A program made the translations under genes and the position numbers. Source: Diprion similis (lineage: Eukaryota; Arthropoda; Insecta; Hymenoptera; Diprionidae). From it: a DNA stretch of 64,000 nucleotides. The DNA is taken from assembly GCF_021155765.1 (NCBI RefSeq), contig NC_060112.1:3658001-3722000 (forward strand). Direction: 5' to 3'. The notes below the pieces were generated by a model. It was not told where the DNA came from. It worked only from the letters and a program-made list of their open reading frames with translations, and made no database searches. Shown here piece by piece: positions 25,279 to 39,312 of the stretch (the first letter of the stretch is position 1; every line of letters begins with the position of its first letter).

Positions 25279-28200
25279 CTTCTCATAAGCACCAAGAATC
25301 TCATCGTCTGCAGAGCCGTCGAGCCGCATCCTTTCCTGGAAGATCCGAGCTAAGTTATAGAAAGGAATGAATCGTAGGTTCCTGTACCATATTCATTCAT
25401 TTATCATTAAATATATTGAGGTGGTTGTTTATTCTATGTAATTGTTGCAAGGTATTAATTTTTAGGTTCGCTGAACTTCGAGTCATTACCTAAAAGCAGA
25501 ATCACTTATTAACCTAGAATCATGAAATCTGTTTTTTTTAGTTTTGAGGAGCGAATGGGTTTGGATAAATGAGATTTATTAGTATTTTTATACATTGTAC
25601 AACCACACGACACGGTTCCTTCTTGGTTTTTTTTTTTTTTTTTTTTGTTTTATAATAAACATCTTTACTCGGATTTCCATATTTCCTCATAAAATTCGTC
25701 TTCATTATTTATTTCACATTTTCATGCCCCTGAGTATATGTACATTCGAGTGAATTAATAACGTCACACACTCTTATCAGGGTGGCTCATTGCTCCCTCC
25801 AATCAGTGTTTACTTCACAATATCTAGATAGATTCTGGGTATTATTGTCGATTTTTTACCGTCGTCACCATATCTAGTCTGGTCCCAAATGCATAAAGAA
25901 AATGCGCGGAAATTTTCCAGGTTTATAACATCGATTTTCATCGAAAGTTGAAAACTTTTTCTCGACCTAATCCATATACAACCATATTATTATAACCGCT
26001 TGTTTGTAAGACCAATGTTTTGAATGGAAGACAATAATGACGTGGTGGCGTCATCAATATAATCCATGCGTTTTTGGTTATTCTTTTACTATAAGAATTA
26101 AAGCTCTAGAAAAAGCACGCGGAGACAGCAAAGTTCGTGTTTTCGCTCTATTTTACGGTGAAAAGACAAGTTTAATATTTCCATAGCGTTCCCTAGGGCG
26201 CGTCGAGGCGCTTCTGATGGAGCTCGAACATAGGAGGTGAAACTTTAATACAATTTCATTTGCATCTCGCTGACAAACCTCGAGCTTCTCCGGCAGTTCT
26301 TTACTGCTTCTGAAGGCGTACAATTTATAATCGCAACGCCCTGGAAATGTTTTGTTCCATTACAAGACGAAAGTGAACCCCCAAACTCCGTCGGCACTCC
26401 GTCAACCACGTCTCGGGAAACTAATCAATTTCGGCGGTGAAAAGCACGTCTCGGCAACAAATTATCACTCTCTCGTCTCACGACGTGAATTTTTAAAGGC
26501 ACGGTGCCAGGAGGTTTTCAGATTTAAAGTGCGTGCGTCAGCATTTCTTCTCAGGCTTTCCTGTCCGCCAAAGGGTGATAGGGAATGAGGGATCAAAGTC
26601 AACGAACAATCGGGGGGTAAACGAACAATCCTGCGACGAAAAACAACAGCTTTTACGTAACTCATCACTCATTTCAAATCTACGAAGCAGGCCTTCATCT
26701 CTCTGTATCTCCTGAGACGAGATGATACCAAAGTAAAATAAAGTCATGCAAAATATTACATTAACAAAAGTTCTTGAAGACAATGAGAAACACTTGCAAT
26801 AAACAAATAATTAGCTTGATAATTGTGGTTGGGTTACTGCGATGTTGAATTTCTTTGAATAGCAACGTATCGAAAATTTCAATTTCATTTATTACTTTTT
26901 TATAATTACCGAAGAGGTCAAATGACGAACAAAGATGAAGTAAACGAAATGTCGACGAGATTTTTACCTCACCAATTTTCGAAGACAATTGTGTATTTGG
27001 TGAATAATTCACGGGCAGGACTGACGGTGCAGCGGCGGATGATGTTTCGCGTTTCGTTTCCCGGAGGAAATTAGGAAACCCGGTGCCTCCCGTTTCCAGC
27101 GACCTCCGCCAAGGCAAAGTCACAAATGTAATATTCACGGAGTAATATACTCGTAGGTAGGTACTGACTTCAGTGTTTCCCGAATCACTTTGTTTTTCTC
27201 ATTTCACTATCCGATCCCACCATACGGGAGGAATGTAGCTCGCTTTCAGCTCGAAATTAAAGTACTTTAATTAAAAAGACGAATTTGCGTAGTCTGCCTT
27301 CCGTAGCTGTACTGTAAACTGTTCCTCCATGAAATGCTCTGAATATCTGTTAATTATAACTCTAAAAGTAACAAGGGAAGCATAAATAGTGCAAATATCT
27401 TCTTGAAAAATAGCGATACACAAATATTGCAAACGCGGAAGTGAGACCTTCATAGATTAACTTTCTAGGTGTCTATCAGGTGTACGACTCACTTGATAAA
27501 AATTTGTAAATCATAGTTTGGCATGTCTTGTTGATTAATTTATTATCCTAGGCTCAGGTATACTGGCAACGTGTTGCACGGTTGAGGTATGAACATTTTA
27601 TCGGTCAAGAATCGATATGGTTAAGCAAGGACGACCTGCACTCTCCGGTCTTGATAACTAAAATTTATTTCCAAACAGCTCTAACAACGCCTTGCGACGT
27701 ACGTGGTCCCAGTCTTCTCTGGTAACAATGCTATCTCAGGTAAAAAAAATTGAGACGTCAACCTCTGCTTTTGTGAGGACTTAAACAGCTATCTAGTTAC
27801 AACTGTATCAGGTTTTCCGCCATGCGATGGCTGGCAGATATAACTGAGGCAAAATCGAGGGTAATCAGAACCCCGTGAGCCTTGCCAGGCACGATAGTTA
27901 ATGCTTGTCACTGTCACATGTGTACGTATAATGCATGAAGATAGTGCTTCTGCAGCAACGCTAGTCAAGAAGGACAAATCGACTGGGAAGTGAAACTATT
28001 AGATCCTATCAAGAAGTCAATTTCTCATTGCACATGCAGACTGCAGTCATGAATGGATAGATACGTGGAAAAGTCAAATCAACAAACACTTGGCTTTACT
28101 TTTACTCTTCATAAGTCATTTGTTTTTAAATCCAGCACAATAATCCGGATTAAAATGATTTCCAGATGCTCACTTGTAATTATTTATGTCAAAATTCAGC

Positions 28201-29739
28201 GGTCAAATGTGATTAAATAATTTTTCCAACTTTATATTAATCGATTTCGAAGTTTTGATGTGTTTGAAATTTTCATCTTCTAAAAGTTATCATAACTTTA
28301 ATAAAAATAAACAGGATTTAGTACCAACGATGAACGGACTGAATACCAATTCGTTTAATTCTTTGGTTAAAAAGTATCAATATCGTCCAAGATCGCTTTG
28401 AAACTTTTCCATTTCATTTACTTCATATTCTCCAGAATAAAACTTTTGAACTTTTATTACTCGAAAATTGATCTCATCAAAACATACTTTACGAATCTTT
28501 TCAATTCTTCCGTTACAAGCGCAAGAAAAAGCTTTCTTTTCTTGAGCTTCAGAAATTTTTGTCCTTTTTTGCTCCCGCGAAAATAGCGCAAAGATTTTGT
28601 ATACATATTTTTTATGGTAAGATAAAAAGGACTTTAGGCATGATTCAGCGCCCAATATTTCTTTTCATTTGTGTGCTACGCACGTTTATATACATTAAGA
28701 TTCTTATTACCAGAAAAAAACTAACGTGAGGACTTTATACTTTATATTTTATACTCACTAGGTATACAAATTCTAATTCTGTCGGATCGTAATTTAGAGA
28801 GTGGAAATGTTTTTCAACCGAATAAATTGACCTCCTATTTTAATTTTTCACCTTACTCTTCAAATTGTAAGTTTTTTTCTAAATACTTTAAAATTTAGTG
28901 AAAAATTTTTGATTTTGCTAAAATTTTATTTCATAATTTGTAAGTCATCAATTTTTCGTAACTTGCTCCGAGGATCAGTTTGAATTAATAAATTCTCTGA
29001 CAGATCTTGAACTGTATTCAAAAAGAATGGCCGCATTTTTTTTTATAGAATAACCGTGATTTCGTTTACTAGTCGTAGAAGAGCCAGTCTGCCCGCGTAC
29101 TCTTCATCGCTCGAATGATGTTGACAGCACGAGAACTGGTCTAAGGTATACCAAAAACCATTTATCTGGGCACCATTTGATGCTACGAACTAGATGAATC
29201 TCAGAGCTGCAATAGCCTGTAAAATATAAAAATAAAAAATGCACGCGATCCGGATCATCTATTATCCATTTTCTCAAAGTGCTATATAAACCTTCTATCT
29301 TCCGCCTTCAGGTCTGACCAGGAAAAGACAGGTTTTACAAAGGCCGATAAGTTTCACGTCGAATCAGTGAGCACTTTATCTTTCCAAAAAAAAAAAACTG
29401 TCTAGACTTTTGACACAATATGAAAAATTTCGATATCAGGATGTTTTCTTAAGCTTGAGCAAAACTTTATTAATAAAATTTTTTTGCTGCCTATAACTCG
29501 TGTAAATTTAAAATATTTTATACTTCGTCCTTCAAGATGAATAGATACAGAATCGCCAAAGACGATATTAAAATATTACAAACGAGTTCTGAACAACTTT
29601 TAATCTGATAATTGAGAGGAAAGAATTATCGACGACACTTGTCGTCAGAGTGGCCTAGCCATTCATTATCTTTAGGTGATCGCGATCTCGCAAATGATAA
29701 TCACTCCCAGTACTCAGAGGTCCAGCCCACGTAACTCGA

Positions 29740-30390
29740 TTCCCAGAACGTCATTGGTTTAGAAATTTTAATAACGTGACCACCGATAGGCCGAAGATCT
29801 ACGCATGTGCGGAGAAATGTCATCAGCATAGCGCGACACGCACTCTGGTGACACTCTCGCCCTCCTCTCGAACGGTAGGGTGGACTTGCCCTGTCGTCTG
29901 ACGCATGCGTCCTGCGGAGAGAAACTGAGGAGACGACGTCCGAGGGTCAGTTTGCACTTGCAGATGTTGAGAAGAAGGCTTAAGACTGCTGAACTGCATT
30001 TCCATCAGGAAGCAGACACCGCTAAGAGAATACAAAATGCAGCCTTTTCATAGCTTGAATAAATCTTGCAGACAGGATTTAGAAGACAGCGAGAAAACTA
30101 AGAGAGGGACCCGCGGGTGACCCGGGAGCTCCTCTGTTCCCAGGATCGATACGAACGGCGCGCGCTGTGTTCTCTTCTGCCATTGGTCATTCCACAAAGC
30201 TAGACCTGCCCGGTTCCTATTTATGCTTCTGTTCACCTGGAAGTTGCTTGCTCTATACGTGCACACCTTGCACCTTGTGTCGAAAGTGAACTTAGAGACT
30301 TTCAGAGATCTTAAGATCTCGCTGTTGTCGAGATCAGACGCCCCAATCAACGCACGAGAGCTGACTTCGGGAACTGTCAAGAACTTTTGC
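29740..30390. promoter_or_regulatory. GC- and CpG-rich block, possible promoter
   Basis: Composition rises sharply above the AT-rich surroundings, with many CpG (GCGCGC, GACGTCC, CCCGCGGGTGACCCGGG) and an ATTGGTCA inverted CCAAT-like word at 30.18 kb. Minus-strand frames of 70 and 110 codons span it but match no family. It may be the start of a gene whose coding exons I could not find. Confidence 0.3.
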
Positions 30391-30394
30391 TGAT

Positions 30395-33075
30395 GGTAGT
30401 ATGGATGGATGGATGTTTATAAAACGAGAGACTATGTCGCTTGATAGATGAGTTTTATGGCTTGGCTAATCGCGTTCTTAATCAGTGTTGTACGACCGTT
30501 GCATTGTCCTCAATCTCTCGAAAAGTCACGCGGTACAAAAGATCCCACGATGACTGTCAACGCACAGACGACGACGAGGCTCAGGTCTTGTAGTAACGTG
30601 GACGGAAATGACTACTGAATATGGATGAGTCGAGCATCGGACACACTCTCATGCTCACGTCGGGGACATAATTGCCTTAATTAACGCTAATATGTTAAAT
30701 CGCGGATGGTTTCCTTCTTCCATCACCTCACTAACGCTCGCTCAAGGTATCCGGACCTCTTATTCTAATATAGAATGTAAGTGAACAAGAGCGGCAACTC
30801 CTGCCATGATTATTAATAATCGCAGGAATATTGGTGATAGAACTACTTTTGTCTTGAGCTTTTCGAATGTGGTATAAATTTTTTAATCATGATTAGGTAT
30901 TGATTGAGTACTCTTTTCAACGATTGAGACTTCAGATATAAGGAGATTCATTTCTTGGTCTATAATGTGTCTTCGAAATGATTATTTAAAAAATTGGTGC
31001 ATAAAAATTTCGAGGTCATTTTCTGGAATATGAGGTCTGAAAAAAACCATTACCTATCACATTATTTTGAGATAGAAGAAGATATTTTGAGTAAAAACTT
31101 CTAAACAGCGATATTTTGATAATGAAGAATAAAGGTCAGCGTTCGAGAGCGAGCACCCAAATGGTCTGGTAATAATATTGCATGTGCGCAGTATTTTAGA
31201 AATTAGTAATTTACATGTATGTCCAGCGATTACGAAATATTAAATAGCATTATTCACCTCAATATTTGACGAAGAAATCCTATAAACTTTTCTTCGTGCA
31301 CCTTGCAAAATGGAGATACATAAATTCATGAGCAAGCAACAACCAGTGACGCCATGCTAGCTTCCGTGCAGTGGAGAACGGCAATCGTATTCATGAACCG
31401 ACACGGTAATTAGGGACACTAGCTCACCTTACAACCGGAAGTCGCCTTCAGAATCCTCCCTCGGTAAGAATATTGCCGGAAATACTTATGAATTTCATTT
31501 GTTTGGTATAAAGGAATAATATCAAATGTTTCAGTCCAAAAGTCGTTTATGACGCTTCGTTACTTCGTATGCCTGTAACGGCAGATTTCTCCTAAGCCGG
31601 ATCCAACGTAAATTAATTGGTCAGTGATTCCCCGGATTTAATTTTAGCCGTTCATTCGTCGTTCTTTGATGTTGATGACAAATAATCTATATACCAGAAG
31701 TCCAATCTATTGGAGCCGATTAAAAACTCAATTTGCTCTCAATATTGAGATTGATGATAAATTTTTGAACAGTGAATGAAACTTGGGTGACTATTTTAGG
31801 ATACGAAATTGTGTTATTATGACTGGGGCGTTGATACGTTTTTGATCATTGGAACATTTATTGATCAAGCTTGATGTACCGAAACTCCAGGTACATGAAA
31901 AACAGATAAATGGAAGTGAATATAGGATTCATCTCTAACCCCTCCATCGGCAAACACTCAAGAGAAGGTATGCGATCAGAAGCGAGGTGAATAACAAGTC
32001 CTCACACAAAAGTACTTCTCAAGTTTAATGATCAGTTCGTAACTTTGCCGTGGTACGAAGATGTAACCGAATCAATTCTACCGAAACATCTTGAAATTCG
32101 CAGTGTCTGCTCGTTGCTCATCTTAACGGCCAGCCAGTTGGTCTCTTGGTGCCGTCGTTGATAAAAGACTGCTTGTGGCACAATGACGTTGGTCGCTCTT
32201 TGAAAATCCCGAGTCGACGCTGCCAACCATTTGGAAAGAGCCAGAAACTCAAACCAGTATCGATGCAAATCCATTAAATTTTATTATTTTTATATTTAAC
32301 GGACACGTATTTACTTAATTTTATTGTATTCGTTTTCATCTCAATTCCGTGACTTCAATTCATTTGCTCTTTTAATTATTTGAATTTTAAATTTATCTTC
32401 AACTATTGAGTGATGACTTTTTCAGAGCTAATGAAGCCAATGAATCAAAATTGTGTTATGTTAGGTTCTTCCTTAACTAGTGAATGGATTTTCTAAATTT
32501 TGTTCAAGCTTCACACGACGTGGTTTTGTCACGTTAATTAATGATGTTGGTTCACATAATTGAAGTAGAAAGACTGTAGCAATCTTCTCCTAAGACTCGA
32601 CGTTTGCTCAGATAAAAGAACGATACATGCGGAAATATTATGTGATCAAGCAAAGGTTTATATTGATAGTGAAACACCCATTCACTTTATATCGTGAACA
32701 TTTTACTGTAATGAAGTATGAAATCCTAAGCAAGAAAAATATGTGTATTTAGTAATTCAGATGTGTCAATTATGCGTTAATCATAATAAATCGATTCACC
32801 TGCAAATAGTACGATATAAAAATAAAGCATAATTGAAAAAAAAAAAAACTTTCCAACAATCATGCAAATTGATTGTAATGGAATTTCTTGGTCTATATGG
32901 TCTCGTGGGTTGGTTGCCTCTGGAGATCGGCGCACATTTCTCACATGGCACGCTGGTTGCCGTATACTAGGCGTTTTATAATTGCCTGCTCTCGATTGGA
33001 TTTCTCTATCGACAGTATAGTCTTTGCTTAATAGTACTTCCAATAATTGAATTAATTTTTGTATCGATCAAAAGT
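30395..33075. other. No gene found
   Basis: AT-rich. A minus-strand frame of 80 codons at 32.03-32.27 kb (WLAVKMSNEQTLRISRCFG) is unassigned. Confidence 0.5.
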
Positions 33076-33079
33076 GCTG

Positions 33080-33475
33080 TGAAAAAATATTTTTTTTACA
33101 GCATGGGCATTGAAAAGTCCACTTTTTGTGGCAGTTTTCATTCTGTAGAGTGAAGCTTTATACGGCAGCGAACAAACTTGCGGAATAAAGACTTTATTCC
33201 GCAGTTTTGATGCGCAAGTTCGAAGTGCGCATCCCAAACTACCGAATAAAGTAGCTTCGTCGAACAAATCGCGACATAACCTCACTCTTCGTGTTGCTTT
33301 TCAATGCCCATACCATAAAAAATATTGCACGTGGCATGCCCGTAAACCGTTTTTTGGCTCGGATAATTTCAGTACTCGCTTCCGGCTCGCTTCCGGCTCG
33401 CCTTCAGCTCGTCCTGAAATCTTTATCTTTGCCAAAGAAACAGGCGGTTTACGGGCAAGCCACATAAATAGCTAT
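33080..33475 (+). mobile_element. Composite foldback repeat, copy 1
   Basis: Two palindromic modules sit side by side. The first (about 33087-33326) has inverted ends: GGGCATTGAAAAG near 33105 and CTTTTCAATGCCC near 33297. Inside it is GCGGAATAAAG-A-CTTTATTCCGC. The second (about 33327-33466) runs from GGCATGCCCGTAAACCG to CGGTTTACGGGCAAGCC, with repeated GCTTCCGGCTC units within. The same two-module order recurs inverted at 41.6 kb, so the pair moves or was copied as one unit. It has no transposase. I could not read a target-site duplication. Confidence 0.8.
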
Positions 33476-33838
33476 TATACGGATTGTTTTGTTTGAAGTG
33501 CTGAAATACCTCTCGACTACGTTTGTGAATCCGTGACAACGGTGGAATGGTATACCTATAATATGTGAAAAGCCTCATTGATGCTTCCACGAATTTAGTA
33601 TTGGTACAGACTGGGCCGTGCCGAAATCAGGTAAAGCCATGGGAATTAGTCGAGGGTGGAATCAGTGCATCGGCTGATATATCATCGGCGTTCATTCCAA
33701 CTCGACGCTAATTGAACGGTGTTTAATATTGACCAGAAGAGTAATTGTGTTCACATGGTACGACTGGAGCTTACAGTAATTGCTATCACCGAAAAATATA
33801 TGCAGACAAATCACCTGGCGTGCAACTCGCTACATAAC

Positions 33839-34262
33839 TCAGTTGTTATCGTAGCGATCCGACTCGTTGACTGTGAAGTCAACGGAGTACATAACATAGT
33901 CGTGAAAGTTTTCTTTCACTCCAAGCAGATACTCAATCATTTTGACTCGAGGTGCTTTCCAGGCCAGGAGCACGATTTGGGGTGATCGTAAAGCTCTTAC
34001 AGAGATGACAACTTCACACGGTGCAAGAAGTCTTTGACGCTTACCATTCCACAGCAAATTGGTTTCCAGGTAATGAATAACAGTTACAGGTGGAGCTTGT
34101 ATACTCGTGAATATGAATGTTGATCGCAATTTTGAAGACCACGTGGTAATACTCCATGCCCGCTACTTCGCTACCCTCGATTACAATGCTGGTACATGTG
34201 GCATCGGGAGAAATTTGCAGATTTCCGCGGTGTTTAGTCTGTTTTGTGAAGCTTAGAATCAC
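33839..34262 (-). pseudogene. GMC oxidoreductase (glucose-dehydrogenase-like) relic
   Basis: Two minus-strand frames together resemble the middle of an insect GMC oxidoreductase. The first carries KHRGNLQISPDATCT and VIEGSEVAGMEY, like the family's RxNLHI...VTRV...AVGVEY strand. After about 80 bases the second carries GKRQRLLAPCEVVISVRAL and RSPQIVLLAWKAPR, then LGVKENFHDYVMY, matching the REVILSAGAxxSPQIL...GVGxNLxDH pattern. Family-invariant small residues (SAGA, GIGP, DH) are altered. The frame shift and missing flanks mark it as non-functional. Intact members use FAD to oxidise alcohols or sugars. I saw no FAD-binding N-terminus or C-terminal catalytic His nearby. Confidence 0.7.
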
Positions 34263-35199
34263 CGCAGAGTGAACTCGTCAGAAACAGCTTTACGAGAAAG
34301 ACTTTCTACTCTGAATTCTCACTCAGTCTTGCTGTAACGATAGATCCAGCGGCACTGCTGTGATCAAAAGAGGCTAATTTGCCGTGATTTATCAGACTTT
34401 GAGAGGAGCGTTTTCATTTGAAACTGATTCACTGCTACATCTTTGCTTCACAGCAGAATAAAGAACGTTTTTTTATTTTTTTGTTTGCACTGATAGTGCC
34501 TTTATCTCTCAGGGTAGCTCACCACCGACTACAATGTAGTTGTACTTGCGATCTAGCGTCTTACGATCGATGGACTTAACTCACTTCCATGTTTGAGGTA
34601 CTTTTAACTTCTTTATACGAAGGTGTCAAGGAGCAACATTGAAACTTAGTAGTACGCGGAGACTGCCAAGTTTGTGTCTGCAAAGTTCGGTCCGAGAAGG
34701 TCATGTTTCACATCAGGTTCAACTTTTTACTGGGTGAACTGTATTTTCAATGAATTATTATCCCGCGTGTTTATAAGAAGATGAAAAAAGTTGTCACGAT
34801 AAATATTTACCACTTACATATAAAATGCCCGGTGATAGGGGATACTTTGCTAAAAGAACTGAAAATTTGATTGGCTTTTGCACCCAAAGTGAAATTACTC
34901 TTACAACGATGTATTTTCGGAGTGGCTTCGTTCGTTTTTTTTTTCACACTTGGTACCGCTACGGGCAAGTTTCCTAATAAGAATAGTTTTCAGTTTTCCA
35001 ATCTTTTATGATGAAATCGGTGGCACACTCTCCAATCATGATACAAGGTGATACAGTAATCGCGGTGGTCACCTGTAAAAACATGTATATCATGCACTGT
35101 TACCCCTGCGTATATCAATGATCTTCTCACGACACGTGCGTTGTAAACTCGATTCCATACCATATAAAGCACCGCGCACCGCTACGCACGCGCACTTGG

Positions 35200-35330
35200 G
35201 TGCGTTATATTCAACGCCAACTGCCTTTCCATTTTCGATTATGAGTCTCGTGCGGGTGGAGTTCAAAGTGATGTGAAGATTACTACGATGTCTGATTGGC
35301 TGCAGCGCTGCTACGTCTGCCACCGTTGTG
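35200..35330 (-). pseudogene. Second GMC oxidoreductase relic
   Basis: A minus-strand segment reads LQPIRHRSNLHITLNSTR, then RLIIENGKAVGVEYN, a close match to the central strand of insect GMC oxidoreductases. The match breaks off after AVGVEY. The downstream frame lacks the SAGA/SPQ motif and later carries stops. It covers the same protein region as the relic at 33.8-34.3 kb, so the two are separate copies in the same orientation, as expected of a decayed tandem array. Confidence 0.72.
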
Positions 35331-35464
35331 ACATGACTTGTTGTTCAAACTACAGCGTAGCCCCAAGCTATAGGTGATTCTACCAAAAAAAAATTCTCTG
35401 GAATTTTTTGAAATTTTTCTCAGACAAACAGGATTTCTATATTTTCTCGTACACCTAAGGAGCA

Positions 35465-38400
35465 TTGTGTTATGAGCATATAATGTATTAGCAAGTAATG
35501 TAAAAGATTCAAGCTAGTACTTGACTTGTTGTAATAATAATGACTGATTGGAAGAATTTATTTTAAAATACTAACATTTACAATTAGTTGTGATGTTAAG
35601 AATTTGAAAAGTATAGCACAGTGTTCCTAGGCGACAATGACTAACCATTATTTTGTAGAATTTTGTTTATCGATTGTTGCTGTCTCGATCTGTGCAGAGC
35701 TGATGTAAAATCAGGAATATGAAGTATGTCCGAACATATTTGCACTTCGAGTTTTACTTTTGAAAAGTGAATTCAAACCAGAGCGAACATAAAATGTGAC
35801 GTAAGTGATTTGGATCAATATTTTTTTTTTATCACACTGTGTTTTTGGTGGTAATTTTTTATATCTGGATAGAAAATACAGTGCACGCTCTCAATAGGGC
35901 CGTTTCCCCGCTTCGATACTCTACACCGCATTCACAACAGTATACTGTATTCTGCGTGAATTCAAATCGTTTGAATATTGTGACGCTTCCCCCATCACTG
36001 TATTCCATTCAAGATGAACTAATGAATGTAAGACGATATATTAGCTATATTTTCAGGAATAATCTTGGCCTCATCTGCTGCCATTGAGTATACATCCCGA
36101 GGCTGCAAAGACGTAGTTCACAGGAGAGGCTCTTAGTTTTGATTAAGGCCGTACCATTGTAGCATCATAGCTGCTACAATAGGGTTGTAAATTACTAAGT
36201 GCGAATGTCGTTAGGTTAATACCCGCTTCGTAAGAATTAGCTTTTTTAATATCACAGTGGCTCACTAACAAGAAAGAGTCCATGCGAGTCGGCGAAAACG
36301 GCGACGAAAAAATCCGTAGCCAGGCACACCCCATTCAAGGCTAAAAGGATTTGGCAATAAACAACGGTGAGTCTCAAAATTACGCGCAGGCCGTCCCAAT
36401 CTACATAAAAATCCCCTTGCCCTAGACGCTGGGTTAGGCTTGGGGGTCTCATTCCCCGAACTAGGAGGTGAGAAGGGTGGCAAATGGTTAACGATGTACC
36501 AGCAAAAAGCAAAAAGGAAATAAGATGAAAGAGTGGAAGGAAGGACAAAAATAAAAACAGTAAATTCTGACCACAATCTTTGCTTTTTTCTGTCCAGAAT
36601 TGGAACGGCAATGGAATCGGGGTGGTTTTCCAGGGTGAAGAATCAAAACTAGGTCCAACTTCTTATTCTGGTAAGTGTATCTAGTTTCTGTACCGTTTGC
36701 ATCAGCGTTAACATTGATTTACGGTAAGATCCTGGCAGCGACCTTCGACCAAGAAGGGCCCGTGAAGAGCAGGTAAACGGTTCGCGGTTAAAAACTCTAA
36801 AAGATTCGGTCATTTATCATCAGGGCGTCCTGCGGCGCCTCGGGGGAGAGTTACTATAATCCAACGAACAGACGGCTAGGCTAATCGTTGGTTAACTATC
36901 GTGTATTATCTACAATAATTTTACGTCACGAAGGATTCGGTTAGATTTTCCTTTTTTTCTTCCTTTTCTTCTCTATATTCTTTATTGTATATTGCATTTT
37001 TCGGGAGACAAGTGTATCATGTGCACTTTCACCGTCATTGTCCCAGAAACGGATTATTGATCAACGATGAATCATTATAAGAGTGAGAGAAACATATCGT
37101 AAGGCGATAAGTTTTCATATCACTAAACGTCAGTTGCTCCAACAATTATCGTTACACTATTTTTCATTGTCCGCTTGCCCGGAAAGCTTATTTCAATTTT
37201 ATTACACTTGTGTAAAACTTGTAGTTCGTTTGTTAATTTGTCAATATTATTACGAAAATAGTATATTGTGCAACGAGTTGGAAAAAGTGACGATTCTGAG
37301 TGAGTGCGGATATCACAAGAGCTCGGAATCGTTATTGCCCACGAATTACACATTATATTTTTCTACATAAAAATGCAAAATTAGGCGAATGACCGCGTTT
37401 CTTAATTAATTAACGCTTATGGTAAAAAATGACAAGATGCACGACCAGTTCGTGGTGATAGAAAAAGGGGAGTCAAGGGGTGAAGGGGTGGAGTCCCCCG
37501 ACGAAAACAAAAATTCAAATAGATTCAAAAAGAAACAAACTTGAGTATCATTTCAAAATTAAATTTTACATGGATTCTAACTCTTGTAGGTATAGAAGAA
37601 TAACAGATTTGTCTTTTATATTCTTCTTCACTCTCTGTACTTGTATAATTCATTTTTACTTTCGATATTTTATTTATTTGTTTTTTTTTTTTCTTTGTAT
37701 CGAATCGTTTTTAGCTGCAAGTTATACAGAACTTTTTTTCAATTTTACTTAATTTCTATACATTATTTATTTTAGTACATAACCAGAGATATTTTTGTTC
37801 CTTCCACGCCAAGGAATGATTGTACGCTGCCTCATATTTTCCTCAAGATTTTTCCGGAAGTAAATTGTTTTTGATCTTAACTGTCACTGTCACTTAGCAC
37901 GTCATTTTCTTGAAAATTCAAAGAAAAAAACCTATTTCAACCTATTCAAAACGTAAGCAAGTTTCTTGCTAGTCTTTATAGACAATCGCAAAAAGTACCA
38001 ATGGATGCGGGATTGTAACGGTGCACTTCAATCATATTACAATATCTTGCGATAAATTGAAGCCACGTCTTCTCGAGTTAATTCAAGTTTAATCTTTGAA
38101 TCAGCGCGTCAAAACAAACGTGACGAATACCATTTTACACCAATCCCTGCTGCTGACAAGATGTTGGTTCGTGTCCAACCGAGTATTGATTCTCGCTTAC
38201 TTCACTGCTTAGCGTACCAACAATATGACATCAGGAGCGACGTGAAGTTGAGCAACATTTATCTGAATCGTTAAAAATTTGTCCAACATCAACAGCAATT
38301 ATTGGTCCAATCTTACTCAAGTTCACGAAATTGTTAATTAATGTAATAAAATTTCAGAAGATAAAGGTCGCATTCATGCGGTAAGCTACATAACTTTCAA

Positions 38401-39020
38401 TTGTTGAGAATAACACGTGTGCATTGTTGAAACTAGAGTCGTAAATAACAAAAGCGTCTATCTAACTACTTAATCATCGTTTATTTCCATATATTCATTT
38501 CTGATAGCAGTATCGGAGCGACGAAATATTTCATTAAGAAATATGCCGAACACTTTGATTTACTTTTACCAGAATAACACTGGACAGTAATATCATTGAT
38601 TAGATTCGATTTTATAAGTTACACCGTGTATGAGAAAACCTCATTTGTATTGATCATGACTGTTCTTGCAGATTTTCCCTACCTTATTATTTACGGAAAA
38701 AGGACTAATAATCATAGAAAAATTCCGAATTTTCCGGAAAAAATTACGTCATTGTTAAGAAATAAGGTCACGCCATTAAATGAAGGTTTTTACGCTTAAG
38801 AATTAAATTTCGTAGTTTTTTCGGCATGGAAATTGTTTTCAGTATTTTTATCAAACAACAATAAACGTGACGTGAAAGTGTCGATACCAAACAGACGAGA
38901 AGTAGTATACTTTTAATAAAATGACAAGTAACTCTTCCAATTGTAAGAGTAAACAACAAAAGGTCATATGACATGTAACTTTTCGCGGTCAAGTTAGGTG
39001 TCTCTGAGATTTGGATACGG
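35465..39020. other. No gene found
   Basis: Overlapping minus-strand frames at 36.25-36.61 kb (119 and 103 codons) are hydrophobic and proline-poor without motifs and probably arise by chance. The rest is AT-rich. Confidence 0.5.
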
Positions 39021-39024
39021 ACTT

Positions 39025-39312
39025 TTAACCAATAAGATTGGTTATCAGCAGATGGTCTGAACAATATTCAAAATGCGCACCAAGGCTTGAGGTGATCGAG
39101 CTGGATCCACTTGTGGACAAACAGGCTGGCTTATGCCAAAGGTTATAGTACCAAAGTACACTGCCCATGTCCGTGTTAGTGGTCCGCTTATAACGCTCCA
39201 AATTACAGAGTGGCGTCCAAGAGCGAGGTCCATCAATCACTGGGATCATAGGACCCGGACCTGGTAACGCCTCAACGTTTAAGTCGTTAGCAATTTCCTG
39301 CACGGGACCCAT
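39025..39312 (-). pseudogene. Degraded coding-like segment, weakly cytochrome P450-like
   Basis: A 95-codon minus-strand frame includes ALPGPGPMIPVIDGPRSW, which fits the proline-rich hinge (PGPxPxPxxG) near the start of P450 proteins. A second frame shifted by one base reads TWAVYFGTITFGISQP, which would suit the strand that follows. No further P450 motif (helix C WxxxR, ExxR, heme Cys) is visible nearby. Even if the call is right, this is only a frame-shifted fragment. It may equally be chance. Confidence 0.3.

Larger units (their letters stand above)
23445..29735. other. No gene found; palindromes and a moderately GC-rich zone at 26.2-27.1 kb
   Basis: Contains the 30-bp palindrome and the 25.25 kb hairpin. 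At 26.35-27.14 kb both strands carry 60-125-codon frames. The minus-strand one starting MNITFVTLPWRRSLETGGTG meets a donor-like GTGAGG, but no partner exon was found. Confidence 0.45.

Noticed and set aside
33052..33285. 77-codon frame with a near-identical partner at 41829-42017 (MRLCRDLFDEATLFGSLGCA)
   Set aside because: Both are readings through the composite repeat. The frame shifts between copies, so no protein is maintained.
36252..36611. Two overlapping minus-strand frames above 100 codons
   Set aside because: They overlap in different frames, are of low complexity and hydrophobic, and have no motif.
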